Shown: one piece after another, positions 51,354 to 61,827 of the stretch | Layout of the letters: every line of letters begins with the position of its first letter | How positions within the stretch are numbered: position 1 is the first letter of the stretch | Origin: Hyphomicrobiales bacterium | Lineage (GTDB): Bacteria; Pseudomonadota; Alphaproteobacteria; Rhizobiales; Rhizobiaceae | Direction of reading: 5' to 3' | Assembly (NCBI GenBank): GCA_900469345.1 | Contig: UBWZ01000018.1 | Location: forward strand, 1-64,000 | DNA length: 64,000 nt | Position numbers and translations under genes: made by a program | The notes under the pieces: model-generated | Databases searched by the model: none | What the model was told of the DNA's origin: nothing | Seen by the model: the letters and a program-made list of their open reading frames with translations, nothing else

Positions 51354-51791
51354 TTACAGGCGTGCCTTGGTGCTGCGCGGCGTCGCCAGCAGAAGATTGG
51401 TCTCGCTGGCGGTAATGCCCTGCAGCAGGCGGATGCGGCGCAAGACGCTGTCAAAGTCGCCGAGCGTCGCGGCACCCAGTTCGACGACCAGATCCCAGCG
51501 GCCGTTGGTGGTGTGAACCGCAGAGATTTCCGGAAAGCCGCCGAGAGAGCGGATCACCCGGTCGGCGACGTGGCCCTCGATTTCGATCATCATGATGCCG
51601 CGGACGGGCAGTTCCACCGCGTCGGCCCGCAGGATGACCGTATAGCCGATGATGCCGCCGCTCTTTTCCAGCTTTTCCATGCGGGCCCGCACCGTCGCCC
51701 GCGAGACGCCGAGCTCTCCGGCAAGGTCCGAAACGCTGCGCCGTGCGTTGTGCCGCAGCAGCGTGATCAGCCTGTTATCAAAATCGTCCAT
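51354..51791 (-). CDS. Lrp/AsnC-family transcriptional regulator
   Basis: 145 residues. The helix-turn-helix is NRLITLLRHNARRSVSDLAGELGVSRATVRARMEKLEKSG (about residues 5-44). The RAM/effector domain follows with IIGYTVILRADAVELPVRGIMMIEIEG and VHTTNGRWDLVVELGAATLGDFDSVLRRI. It is divergent from arginase and ornithine cyclodeaminase, a common arrangement for the activator of arginine catabolism. Arginine or ornithine is the likely ligand, by inference. Confidence 0.92.
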   Translation of the reverse strand: MDDFDNRLITLLRHNARRSVSDLAGELGVSRATVRARMEKLEKSGGIIGYTVILRADAVELPVRGIMMIEIEGHVADRVIRSLGGFPEISAVHTTNGRWDLVVELGAATLGDFDSVLRRIRLLQGITASETNLLLATPRSTKARL

Positions 51792-51842
51792 GGTTATATT
51801 GCGTAGTTAAGCTGCCGTTTTGATAGATCAGGCTGCCGAACA

Positions 51843-51869
51843 TGGCAATCCGTGTTGTACACATTGCCA
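51843..51869. promoter_or_regulatory. Candidate operator between the Lrp and arginase genes
   Basis: TGGCAAT (51843-51849) and ATTGCCA (51863-51869) form a perfect inverted repeat around a GTGT-TGT-ACAC core. A wider ATGGTTAT/ATAACCAT pair (51790-51797 and 51885-51892) brackets the whole gap. The arrangement suits an Lrp-family octamer that wraps DNA. Confidence 0.5.
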
Positions 51870-51911
51870 CCACTTCGTGTTGAAATAACCATCGAAAATG
51901 GAGAATAACGG

Positions 51912-52832
51912 ATGCAGTGCAAATTGATCGGCGTGCCCCTTCAGGACGGTGCCTCGCGGCTCGGTTGCGAAATGGGCCCGAGCGCCTTGCGGACGGCGGG
52001 CATGAAGCCGGCGCTCGAAGAGCTAGGCCATTCGGTCACGGATCTCGGCAACGTGGTGCCGACAGAGATCGTGCCGTTGCAGCATCCCAATGGCGCCATC
52101 CATCACCTGCCCGAGATTGTCGCCTGGGCAAAGCTCTTGAGCGAGGTCGCCTACCGCGAAAGCGGCGATGGTATGCCGATCTTCATGGGCGGCGACCATG
52201 CCATGGCGGCCGGCATCATTCCCGGCCTGTCGCGGCGGGCAGCGGAAAAGCAGCGGCCGTTCTTCGTGCTCTGGCTGGATGCGCACACGGATTTCCATTC
52301 GCTGGAGACGACCGAGAGCGGCAACCTGCACGGTGTTCCGGTTGCCTATTTCACCGGCCAGCCGGGGTTCGACGGCTATTTCCCGGCGCTGTCGCATCCG
52401 GTCGATCCGACGCACCTCTGCATGATCGGAATTCGCAGCGTCGATCCGGCGGAACGTCGCGGGCTGAAGTCGAAGGGCGTCACCATCCATGACATGCGGT
52501 CTATCGACGAACACGGCGTTGCCGCCGTATTGCGCGATTTCATCGCCATGGTGGAAGCCGCCGACGGGCTCCTGCATGTGAGCCTCGACGTCGACTTTCT
52601 CGATCCATCCGTGGCGCCGGCGGTCGGGACCACGGTGCCGGGCGGTGCCTCCTTCCGCGAGGCGCATCTGGTCATGGAGATGCTGCATGACAGCGGCCTG
52701 GTGACGAGCCTCGATCTGGTCGAACTCAACCCCTTCCTCGACGAGCGCGGCCGCACCGCCACCCTGCTCGTCGATCTCACCGCGAGCCTGATGGGCCGCC
52801 AGGTCATGGACCGTCCCACAAGGAGCTACTAA
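51912..52832 (+). CDS. rocF: Arginase
   Basis: 306 residues, normal arginase size. The manganese ligands are all visible: His in MGGDHAMAAGI, LWLDAHTDFH (three ligands), and LDVDFLDPSVAPAVGTTVPGG (two). GVPLQDGASRLGCEMGPSALR opens the fold. It converts arginine to ornithine and urea in the cytosol. The stop overlaps the next start by one base. Agmatinase is a less likely alternative given the ornithine cyclodeaminase gene that follows. Confidence 0.93.
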   Translation: MQCKLIGVPLQDGASRLGCEMGPSALRTAGMKPALEELGHSVTDLGNVVPTEIVPLQHPNGAIHHLPEIVAWAKLLSEVAYRESGDGMPIFMGGDHAMAAGIIPGLSRRAAEKQRPFFVLWLDAHTDFHSLETTESGNLHGVPVAYFTGQPGFDGYFPALSHPVDPTHLCMIGIRSVDPAERRGLKSKGVTIHDMRSIDEHGVAAVLRDFIAMVEAADGLLHVSLDVDFLDPSVAPAVGTTVPGGASFREAHLVMEMLHDSGLVTSLDLVELNPFLDERGRTATLLVDLTASLMGRQVMDRPTRSY

Positions 52833-53890
52833 TGCCCGCAAGCGACCAGCTCAATATCGTGCCCTTCGTCAGCGTCGAGACCATGATGGATCTCGTGCTG
52901 ACGACCGGAACAGAGACATTTCTTCGCGAGCTGTCCGCTTACGTCGAGGAGGATTTCGGCCGCTGGGAGCGCTTCGACAAGGTCGCCCGCGTCGCATCCC
53001 ATTCGGAGGATGGGGTGATCGAGCTGATGCCGACCAGCGACGGGACGCTCTACAGCTTCAAATACGTCAACGGCCACCCGAAGAACACCCGCAGCGGCCG
53101 CCAGACGGTGACCGCCTTCGGGGTCCTGTCGGATGTGGACAGCGGCTATCCGCTGCTGCTCTCGGAGATGACGATCCTGACGGCGCTGCGCACGGCGGCG
53201 ACATCTGCGGTGGTCGCGAAATATCTGGCGCCGAAGGGTGCCCGCACGATGGCGATCATCGGCAATGGCGCGCAGAGCGAGTTCCAGGCGCTGGCCTTCA
53301 AGGCACTGCTCGGGATCGACCGGCTACGGCTCTACGATCTCGATCCTCAGGCCACCGAGCGGTGCCGCCGCAACCTGCAGGGGCTGGGGCTGACGATCGA
53401 GGCCTGCGGCTCGACGCAGGAGGCGGTCGAAGGCGCCGATATCATCACGACCGTGACGGCCGACAAGCAGAATGCGACCATCCTCACCGACAACATGATC
53501 GGCTCGGGCGTCCACATCAATGCCGTAGGCGGCGACTGCCCGGGCAAGACCGAGCTGCATCGCGACATCCTGCTGCGCTCGTCGATCTTCGTGGAGTACC
53601 CGCCGCAGACCTGGGTGGAAGGCGAGATCCAGCAGCTTCCGAAGGATTTTCCGGTGACGGAGATCTGGCGGGTCATCGGCGGGCAGGTGCCAGGCCGACA
53701 GTCGCCGTCGCAGATCACGCTGTTCGACAGCGTCGGTTTCGCGACCGAGGATTTCTCGGCGCTGCGCTTCGTGCACGACAAGCTGCGCGGCAGCGACCGC
53801 TTCCAGAAACTCGACCTGCTCGCCGATCCCGACGAGCCGCGCGACCTGTTCGGCATGCTCTTGCGGCGCAAGGCCCTGACGGCGGCCTAG
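52832..53890 (+). CDS. Ornithine cyclodeaminase
   Basis: 352 residues; AAGGAG lies eight bases before the start, which overlaps the arginase stop (TAATG). NAD-binding is by IGNGAQSEFQALAF near residue 150, with KYVNGHPKNTRSGRQTV forming the substrate site and NAVGGDCPGKTELH carrying the catalytic Asp. It converts ornithine directly to proline and ammonia. With arginase it makes a two-step arginine-to-proline route known from Agrobacterium. It is convergent with and overlaps the HutD-like gene by four bases. Confidence 0.93.
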   Translation: MPASDQLNIVPFVSVETMMDLVLTTGTETFLRELSAYVEEDFGRWERFDKVARVASHSEDGVIELMPTSDGTLYSFKYVNGHPKNTRSGRQTVTAFGVLSDVDSGYPLLLSEMTILTALRTAATSAVVAKYLAPKGARTMAIIGNGAQSEFQALAFKALLGIDRLRLYDLDPQATERCRRNLQGLGLTIEACGSTQEAVEGADIITTVTADKQNATILTDNMIGSGVHINAVGGDCPGKTELHRDILLRSSIFVEYPPQTWVEGEIQQLPKDFPVTEIWRVIGGQVPGRQSPSQITLFDSVGFATEDFSALRFVHDKLRGSDRFQKLDLLADPDEPRDLFGMLLRRKALTAA

Positions 53891-54459
53891 TTCTCGCCGA
53901 CAGGCCGGATTTCGATGACGAAGACCACCGATCCTTCGGCCAGTGTCATCGAGAACGGGTCTTCGCCCTGATCGAGCAGGATGGCATCCATCGGGCCCAG
54001 ATGCTCGCTGTCGAGCATGGCGTTTCCCGTGACGACCACGACCGTCTGCCCCGATCGAGGGCCGATCGTCACTGCTTTCCCTCCCGCGATCCGCTCGACG
54101 TGGTGCGTAAACCGGCCGCGCCGGGTCATGACGTTCAGGTCGGTGATGGCGCCGCCGGTCAGACGGGCGGTGGTGGGTGCGTCGCCCGGAAAGGCATGAG
54201 GCTCGGACGACGCCTCAAGCAGAACCGGCGGGCGGCCCTCGACCGACAGCTGTATGCCTTCACCAGTGAGGATGCTCAGCGTCCGGTCGATGCCGTCGAA
54301 GACGGAGAAGGGACCGTCCTCGGCCACCGTCGCGGTGCTGATGCGCCAGTCGAAATTGCCGACATCAGCCCCCGGCGGGAAAACGGCGATCTCCACCGTC
54401 TCTCCCTTGCCGTTCTTCCAGGGCATGCGCTTATGACCTGTGGCCCGCAGGATACGCAT
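53887..54459 (-). CDS. hutD: HutD-family protein
   Basis: 190 residues if started at the ATG at 54459 (MRILRATGHKRMPWKNGKGET); a further-upstream start would run into hutU. This is a bicupin of the HutD/Ves family, with MPWKNGKGETVEIAVFP, FDWRISTATVAEDGPFSVFDGIDRTLSILTG and PHAFPGDAPTTARL. The role of HutD is thought to be limiting excess histidine breakdown; its biochemical activity is not settled. It is five bases after hutU. Confidence 0.88.
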   Translation of the reverse strand: MRILRATGHKRMPWKNGKGETVEIAVFPPGADVGNFDWRISTATVAEDGPFSVFDGIDRTLSILTGEGIQLSVEGRPPVLLEASSEPHAFPGDAPTTARLTGGAITDLNVMTRRGRFTHHVERIAGGKAVTIGPRSGQTVVVVTGNAMLDSEHLGPMDAILLDQGEDPFSMTLAEGSVVFVIEIRPVGEN

Positions 54460-54464
54460 GCGCG

Positions 54465-56150
<1,686 letters not shown>

Positions 56151-56187
56151 CGGGGTCCTCTCACGGATGGTTCGTCAGGTCGGCTGG

Positions 56188-57723
56188 TCAAATTTCGAGG
56201 GCTGGAAGCAATCCTGCCGATACGGCATCCACTAGCCTTCCGTCGGCGACAAGTCTCGCGGCCGCTTCCAGATCAGGCGCCAGGTAGCGGTCTTCCTGCA
56301 GGGTCGGCACGACGGCGCGCAGGCAATCGATCGCCTTCTGCAGCTCCGGGCTGGTCGTCAGGGGGCTACGGAAATCGATGCCTTGAGCCGCCGTCATGGC
56401 TTCGATACCGATGATGCCGAACAGATTTTCGGTCATCGCCAGCAGGCGGCGCGCGCCGTGGCAGGCCATGGAGACATGGTCTTCCTGGTTGGCCGAGGTG
56501 GGGGTGGAATCGACCGATGCGGGGTGCGACATCTGCTTGTTTTCGCTCATCAGCGCCGCTGAGGTGACTTCGGCGATCATCAGGCCCGAGTTGAGGCCTG
56601 GCTTCATGGCGAGGAAGGCCGGCAGGCCGTAGGACAAGGCCGGATCGACCAGAAGCGCGATGCGGCGTTGGGCGATCGCGCCGATTTCGCAGACGGCGAT
56701 GGCGATCTGGTCGGCGGCAAAGGCGACCGGCTCGGCGTGAAAGTTTCCGCCGGAGACGACGCTGCCATCCGACAGCACCAGCGGGTTGTCGGTCACCGCA
56801 TTGGCCTCGATCTCGAGCGTGCGGGCGACGGAGCGCAGGAGGTCGAGGCAGGCGCCATCCACTTGCGGCTGGCAGCGGATGCAGTAGGGGTCCTGGACCC
56901 GCTCGTCGCCTTCCAGATGGCTCTGGCGGATGACGGAGCCGTCCAAGAGGGCGCGCAGGGCGGCGGCCGTATCGATCTGGCCCTTGTGGCCACGCAGCGT
57001 GTGGATGTCGGCGGTAAACGGCGCCGACGAGCCCATGGCGGCATCGGTGGAGAGGGCGCCGGTGACCAGAGCCGCCTGGGCGGCGCGGTGAGCGCGGAAA
57101 AGACCGGCAAGCGCCAGTGCGGTCGAGGCCTGGGTGCCGTTGATAAGGGCGAGACCTTCCTTCGCGGCGAGCACGACGGGTGTCAGGCCGGCACGCTTGA
57201 GGGCTTCGCTGCCTGACAGTCTTTCGCCGGCAAAGAACGCCTCGGCCTCGCCCATCATGACGGCGGCCATATGGGCAAGCGGAGCAAGATCGCCGGAGGC
57301 GCCGACCGAGCCCTTTTCCGGAATGACGGGGGTGACGCCCTTTTCAAGCATGCCTTCGATGAGGCGGACCAGCTCGAGACGGACGCCGGATGCACCGCGG
57401 CCGAGCGAGATCAGCTTCAGCGCCATGATCAGGCGGGTGACCTCCTCGGGCAGGGGCGCGCCGACACCGCAGCAATGGGAGAGGATGAGGTTTCGCTGGA
57501 GCGTTGCCACATCGGCGGACTGGATCTTGATCGAGGCCAGCTTTCCGAAGCCGGTGTTGATGCCGTAGATCGGCTCGTTGCCGGCGGCGATCGCCGCAAT
57601 CCGCGCGGCAGCCCGCTCGATGCCGGCGTCGAAGCTGCGGTCGAGACGGACCGCAGACTTCTGCCAGTAGATATCTGCCAGAACGGACAGCGGCACGGCG
57701 CCTGGATGAAGAGTGATGGTCAT
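56188..57723 (-). CDS. hutH: Histidine ammonia-lyase
   Basis: 511 residues from the ATG at 57723 (AGGGA five bases ahead); a GTG at 57747 would add eight residues but lacks a ribosome site. The Ala-Ser-Gly triad that self-forms the MIO cofactor is in GSVGASGDLAPLAHM near residue 143. GINTGFGKLA, QDPYCIRCQPQVDGA and ASVDSTPTSANQEDHVSMACHGARR are all diagnostic. It deaminates histidine to urocanate. Confidence 0.97.
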   Translation of the reverse strand: MTITLHPGAVPLSVLADIYWQKSAVRLDRSFDAGIERAAARIAAIAAGNEPIYGINTGFGKLASIKIQSADVATLQRNLILSHCCGVGAPLPEEVTRLIMALKLISLGRGASGVRLELVRLIEGMLEKGVTPVIPEKGSVGASGDLAPLAHMAAVMMGEAEAFFAGERLSGSEALKRAGLTPVVLAAKEGLALINGTQASTALALAGLFRAHRAAQAALVTGALSTDAAMGSSAPFTADIHTLRGHKGQIDTAAALRALLDGSVIRQSHLEGDERVQDPYCIRCQPQVDGACLDLLRSVARTLEIEANAVTDNPLVLSDGSVVSGGNFHAEPVAFAADQIAIAVCEIGAIAQRRIALLVDPALSYGLPAFLAMKPGLNSGLMIAEVTSAALMSENKQMSHPASVDSTPTSANQEDHVSMACHGARRLLAMTENLFGIIGIEAMTAAQGIDFRSPLTTSPELQKAIDCLRAVVPTLQEDRYLAPDLEAAARLVADGRLVDAVSAGLLPALEI

Positions 57724-57750
57724 GGCATCCCTGCTTTGGTGGTTCACGTC

Positions 57751-58971
57751 TCAGAATGTGGAATGGCCGCGCCAGACCCGCTGATGCAGCGGGTTGAAGC
57801 CCATGCGGTAGACAAGTTCGGCCGGCTTTTCGACATCCCAGAGGGCAAGGTCGGCCCATTTGCCGGTTTCCAGCGTGCCGGTCTGCGCCTGCAGGCCAAG
57901 CGCCCGGGCGGCCTCGCGCGTGACGCCGGCGATGCATTCCTCGACCGTCATGCCGAACAGGGTGGCACCCATGTTCATGGTCAAAAGCAGGGAGGTGAGC
58001 GGCGAGGTGCCCGGATTGTTGTCGGTGGCGAGCGCCATCCGCACGCCATGGCGGCGGAAGAGGTCGATCGGCGGCTTCTTTGTTTCGCGGATGAAGTAGA
58101 AGGCGCCGGGCAGGATGACGGCGATCGTTCCGGCTTTCGCCATGGCGGCGGCACCGTCCTCGTCGGTGTATTCCAGATGCTCGGCTGACAGCGCGCCATA
58201 GTCTGCGGCGAGCCTCGCGCCACCCAGATTGGAGAGCTGGTCGGCGTGCAGCTTGACGGGCAGGCCGAGGCTGCGGGCGAGATCGAAGACCTGGCGGATC
58301 TCGTCCGGAGAAAAGGCGATGCCCTCGCAGAAGCCGTCGACGGCATCGGCAAGCCCCTGCTCATGCGTCTGGGTCAGCCCGGGCAGGACGACGTCGCGTA
58401 TGAAATCGGCGTTGCGACCCTTGTATTCGGCCGGCGTGGCGTGGGCGCCGAGATAGCTGGTGAGCACCGAGACAGGGCGTTCTTCGCCAAGCTGGCGCGC
58501 AGCGCGCAGCATTTTCAGTTCGTCGGGAATGGTCAGGCCATAGCCGGACTTGATCTCGACGGTAGTGACGCCCTCGCCGATCAGGGCGTCGAGGCGCGGC
58601 AGTGTCTGGCGCACCAGTTCGGCCTGGTCGGCGGCGCGCAGCTGGGTGACGGACGAGACGATGCCGCCGCCGGCGCGGGCGATCTCTTCATAGCTTGCGC
58701 CCTCGAGCCGCATCTCGAATTCGCGGGCGCGGTCGCCGGCATGGACCAGATGGGTGTGGCAATCGACGAGACCGGGAGTGATCAGGCGGCCTTCGCAGTC
58801 GGTGGCTTCGAAACCGGAAAATTCGCCTGGCAGATCGGATGAGAGGCCGGCAAAGGCGATCCGGCCATCGCGAACGGCGATGGCGCCGTGGTCCACGAGG
58901 CCAAGGTTGGGCGACCCTTCGGCGAGGGTCAGAAGACGGGCATTCGTCCAGATGCGGTCGCCTGCAGCCAT
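57751..58971 (-). CDS. hutI: Imidazolonepropionase
   Basis: 406 residues from the ATG at 58971, with AGGGAT at proper spacing. The metal-dependent amidohydrolase motif VDCHTHLVHAGDRAREFEMRL is near residue 70, VEIKSGYGLTIPDELKML near residue 145, LHADQLSNLGGARLAADYGALSAEHLEY near residue 240, and MALATDNNPGTSPLTSLLLTMNM carries the catalytic Asp. It opens the imidazolone ring to give formiminoglutamate. It heads the hutIHU-hutD operon. Confidence 0.96.
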   Translation of the reverse strand: MAAGDRIWTNARLLTLAEGSPNLGLVDHGAIAVRDGRIAFAGLSSDLPGEFSGFEATDCEGRLITPGLVDCHTHLVHAGDRAREFEMRLEGASYEEIARAGGGIVSSVTQLRAADQAELVRQTLPRLDALIGEGVTTVEIKSGYGLTIPDELKMLRAARQLGEERPVSVLTSYLGAHATPAEYKGRNADFIRDVVLPGLTQTHEQGLADAVDGFCEGIAFSPDEIRQVFDLARSLGLPVKLHADQLSNLGGARLAADYGALSAEHLEYTDEDGAAAMAKAGTIAVILPGAFYFIRETKKPPIDLFRRHGVRMALATDNNPGTSPLTSLLLTMNMGATLFGMTVEECIAGVTREAARALGLQAQTGTLETGKWADLALWDVEKPAELVYRMGFNPLHQRVWRGHSTF

Positions 58972-59014
58972 GAAGACCATCCCTGTTTTGTGTGCTTGTT
59001 CCCGGTCTGCTTTT

Positions 59015-59036
59015 TCATTATGTATATACTTAATGA
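59015..59036. promoter_or_regulatory. Candidate HutC operator between hutI and hutF
   Basis: A 22-base palindrome with TCATTA and TAATGA arms around a perfect GTATATAC core, with only one mismatched pair. HutC sites in other proteobacteria contain GTATA-TAC-like cores, from general knowledge. It lies midway between the divergent hutI and hutF starts and a hutC gene is 2.8 kb away. Confidence 0.75.
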
Positions 59037-59081
59037 GGCGGCGCGCAAGCCCCTTCTCTTGGCGCGACGGAGGACGAGTGC

Positions 59082-60437
59082 ATGACGACGATCTTTGCCG
59101 AGCAGGTGCTGACCATGGACGGATGGCGCCGGAATGCGCGTATTTCGGTTGCGGAGGGCAGGATCGTGTCTGTCGAAGCGGACACGGCGCCCTTCTCCGG
59201 CGACGAGGTGCATGCGGTCGTCGTGCCGGCCATGGCGAACCTCCACAGCCATGCCTTCCAGCGCGGCATGGCCGGGCTTGCGGAACGGCGGGGCCCGACG
59301 GCCGACAGTTTCTGGAGCTGGCGCACCGTGATGTATCACTTCGCGCTGAGCATGAGCCCGGAGCAGATGGAGGCGATCGCTGCCCAGCTCTACGTGGAAA
59401 TGCTGGAGGCGGGTTTCTGCCGCGTCGGAGAGTTTCACTACCTGCACCACGACCGCGACGGGCGCGCTTACGGCAATCTGGCGGAAATGGCGGAGCGGAT
59501 CGCCGCCGCCACCGACGAGACCGGCATCGAACTGACGCTTCTGCCGGTGTTCTACGCCCATTCCGGGTTCGGCGGCGCGGAGCCTGTCGAGGGCCAGCGG
59601 CGCTTTATTAACGACCTCGACCGGTTCGCCCGTCTGCTGGAAGGGTGCCAGGCACTCGCGCGGGAACGTCGTGACATGGTGGTCGGCATCGCGCCGCACA
59701 GCCTGCGCGCGGTGACGCCGGAGGAATTACGGGCCATTACGGGGTTGCCCTTCGATGGCCCCATCCACATCCATGCGGCGGAGCAGGTGAAGGAGGTCGA
59801 GGACAGCCTTGCCTGGTCCGGCCAGCGACCGATCGAATGGCTGCTCGAGCATGCGGGCCTGTCGAGCCGCTGGTGCGTGATCCATGCCACCCACATGACC
59901 GAGGCGGAGGCGACCGGCCTTGCCCGCAGCGGCGCGGTGGCGGGCCTCTGCCCGATCACCGAAGCCAACCTCGGCGACGGCATCTTCCCGGCGACAACGG
60001 TTCTCGATGCCGGCGGAAGCTTCGGCGTCGGGTCGGATTCCAATGTGCTGATCGGGCTTGTCGACGAGCTGCGGCAGCTCGAATATTCGCAGCGGCTGGG
60101 TCAAAAGGCCCGCAACGTGATCGCCGACAGCGAAGGCTCGACCGGGCGTCGCCTGTTCGACGGGGCCTCTGCCGGCGGCGCGGTAGCGCTCGGCTGCGAG
60201 ACGGGGATCGGTGCGGGCCTGCCCGCCAATCTTGTCAGCCTCAAGCTGCGCCATCCGGTCGGTTTTGCGGGAGACCGTGTCCTCGACAGCTGGATCTTCG
60301 CCAATGGTGCAGCAGTCGACAGCGTCTGGGTTGCAGGGCGCAAACTCGTCGAGGGCGGCTGGCATGTGAGGCGCGATGCCATCGCCCAGCGTTTCCGCAA
60401 GGCCATGGGCGAACTGTTGGCCGAGTTTGCCGGCTAA
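59082..60437 (+). CDS. hutF: Formimidoylglutamate deiminase
   Basis: 451 residues with a GGAGG site ahead. Amidohydrolase ligands are in MANLHSHAFQRGMAGLAERRG near residue 54, EFHYLHHDRDGRAYGNLAEMA near residue 112, IHIHAAEQVKEVEDSLAWSG near residue 228, CVIHATHMTEAE, and VGSDSNVLIGLVDELRQLEYSQRL. It turns formiminoglutamate into formylglutamate and ammonia. This is the two-step (HutF/HutG) branch rather than the one-step HutG branch; the deformylase gene is not in the window. It is transcribed away from hutI and its stop abuts the stop of the convergent monooxygenase gene. Confidence 0.95.
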   Translation: MTTIFAEQVLTMDGWRRNARISVAEGRIVSVEADTAPFSGDEVHAVVVPAMANLHSHAFQRGMAGLAERRGPTADSFWSWRTVMYHFALSMSPEQMEAIAAQLYVEMLEAGFCRVGEFHYLHHDRDGRAYGNLAEMAERIAAATDETGIELTLLPVFYAHSGFGGAEPVEGQRRFINDLDRFARLLEGCQALARERRDMVVGIAPHSLRAVTPEELRAITGLPFDGPIHIHAAEQVKEVEDSLAWSGQRPIEWLLEHAGLSSRWCVIHATHMTEAEATGLARSGAVAGLCPITEANLGDGIFPATTVLDAGGSFGVGSDSNVLIGLVDELRQLEYSQRLGQKARNVIADSEGSTGRRLFDGASAGGAVALGCETGIGAGLPANLVSLKLRHPVGFAGDRVLDSWIFANGAAVDSVWVAGRKLVEGGWHVRRDAIAQRFRKAMGELLAEFAG

Positions 60438-61790
60438 CTATTTCGCCTGGCGCTCCGCCACGTAGCGGTTGACTGGTGTCGACAGACCAAGGTTTTGGCG
60501 CAGCGTGGTGCCCTCGTATTCCTCGCGGAACAGGCCGCGGCGGCGCAGCTCCGGCACAACCAGCTCAACGAAATCGGTGAGGCTGGCGGGCAGCGTCGGG
60601 AACATTAGGATGAAGCCGTCGGCGGCTCTCGCCTCGAACCATTCCTCCATGAAATCGGCGATTTCGGTCGGCGTGCCGGTGATGCCGTTGCCGGTGCTCT
60701 TTTCGGCGTAATGGCGGATCAGGTGGCCGAGGCTGTGGCCCTTCCGGATGAAATCCGTCAGTTCCTCGAACAGGGCCTTGGAGCCCTTCGGCTCCTTCGG
60801 CAACCGCTCCATGGGGAAGGGCGCGTCGAGGGCAGCGCCGGAGAGATCCGTTTCCAGGAACTCGCCGAGCATCCAGCGGCCGACGTCCGGATGCAGGTTG
60901 TCGACCAGGAAGTCGACCTTGGCCTGCGCCTCGGCTTTGGTCTCGCCGACGTTGACGACGATGCCCGGCATCATCTTCAGGTCGTTCGGATCGCGACCGA
61001 ACTTCGGCATCCGGTCCTTCACGTTGCGGTAGAAGGCGCCATTGCGCTCCAGGCTGGAGGCGAGGCTGAAGACGATCTCGGACGTCCGCGCGGCGAGTTC
61101 CATGCCGGCTTCCGAGCCGCCGGCCTGGGCGATGACCGGGCGGCCCTGCGGGGTGGATGCGCTGTTGAGCGGGCCGCGCACCTGGAAGTGCTTGCCCTTG
61201 TGGTCGAGCGTGTGGAGCTTGTCCTTGTCGTAATACACGCCGCTTTCGCGGTCGAGCAGCAGCGCGTCGGGCTCGAAGCTGTCCCACAGGCCAAAGACCA
61301 CATCCACGAATTCGGCACCCCGTTCGTAGCGGACGGCATGGGGATCGAGGCCTGACCGGTTGAAGTTGTAGCCGGTTTCGTCGTGGTCGGAGGTCACCAC
61401 GTTCCAGCAGGCCCGGCCGCCGCTCAGGTGGTCGATCGAGGAGAAGATGCGGGCGATGTTGTAGGGCTCGTAATAGCTGGTCGAGGCCGTGGCGACGAAG
61501 CCGAGCCGCTCGGTCAGGGTCGCAAGCGCCGTGATCAGGCTCAAGGGCTCGAAGCGGTTCATCTTGGTGGGCGAGCGCGACAGGGCTTCCGGGTCGCCGA
61601 TCGCGGCGGCGGGCGAATCGGCCACGAACATGAAGTCGAACTTCGCGGCTTCCGAAATCTTCGCCACATTGAGCAGATGGTCGATCTTGTTGGCGCCCTC
61701 GACGTCGCTTGCCGGGTGCAGCCAGCCCGCCGGATTGAAGCCGAAGGTATAGACGAAGGTTCCCAGTTTCAGCTTGTCTTCGCGTGCCAT
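60438..61790 (-). CDS. LLM-class flavin-dependent monooxygenase (NtaA/SnaA/DszA type)
   Basis: 450 residues. The family pattern is clear: LGTFVYTFGFNPAGWLHP at the start, FDFMFVADS, ALATLTERLGFVATASTSYYEPYNIARIFSSIDHLSGGRACWNVVTS, KGKHFQVRGPLNSASTPQGRPVIAQAGGSEAGMELAART, and the final FVELVVPELRRRGLFREEY. It uses FMNH2 from a separate reductase to oxygenate a small molecule, such as a chelator or sulfur compound. It lies 37 bases after hutC on the same strand. No reductase gene is nearby. Confidence 0.92.
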   Translation of the reverse strand: MAREDKLKLGTFVYTFGFNPAGWLHPASDVEGANKIDHLLNVAKISEAAKFDFMFVADSPAAAIGDPEALSRSPTKMNRFEPLSLITALATLTERLGFVATASTSYYEPYNIARIFSSIDHLSGGRACWNVVTSDHDETGYNFNRSGLDPHAVRYERGAEFVDVVFGLWDSFEPDALLLDRESGVYYDKDKLHTLDHKGKHFQVRGPLNSASTPQGRPVIAQAGGSEAGMELAARTSEIVFSLASSLERNGAFYRNVKDRMPKFGRDPNDLKMMPGIVVNVGETKAEAQAKVDFLVDNLHPDVGRWMLGEFLETDLSGAALDAPFPMERLPKEPKGSKALFEELTDFIRKGHSLGHLIRHYAEKSTGNGITGTPTEIADFMEEWFEARAADGFILMFPTLPASLTDFVELVVPELRRRGLFREEYEGTTLRQNLGLSTPVNRYVAERQAK

Positions 61791-61827
61791 CTCGATCTGC
61801 TCCTGTTCACGGGTGGACTAGTGTGGA

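Noticed and set aside
51912..52832. Arginase gene read as agmatinase or formiminoglutamase (HutG)
   Set aside because: Its tight coupling to ornithine cyclodeaminase and the divergent Lrp regulator favour arginase, and a hutF pathway does not need the one-step formiminoglutamase.
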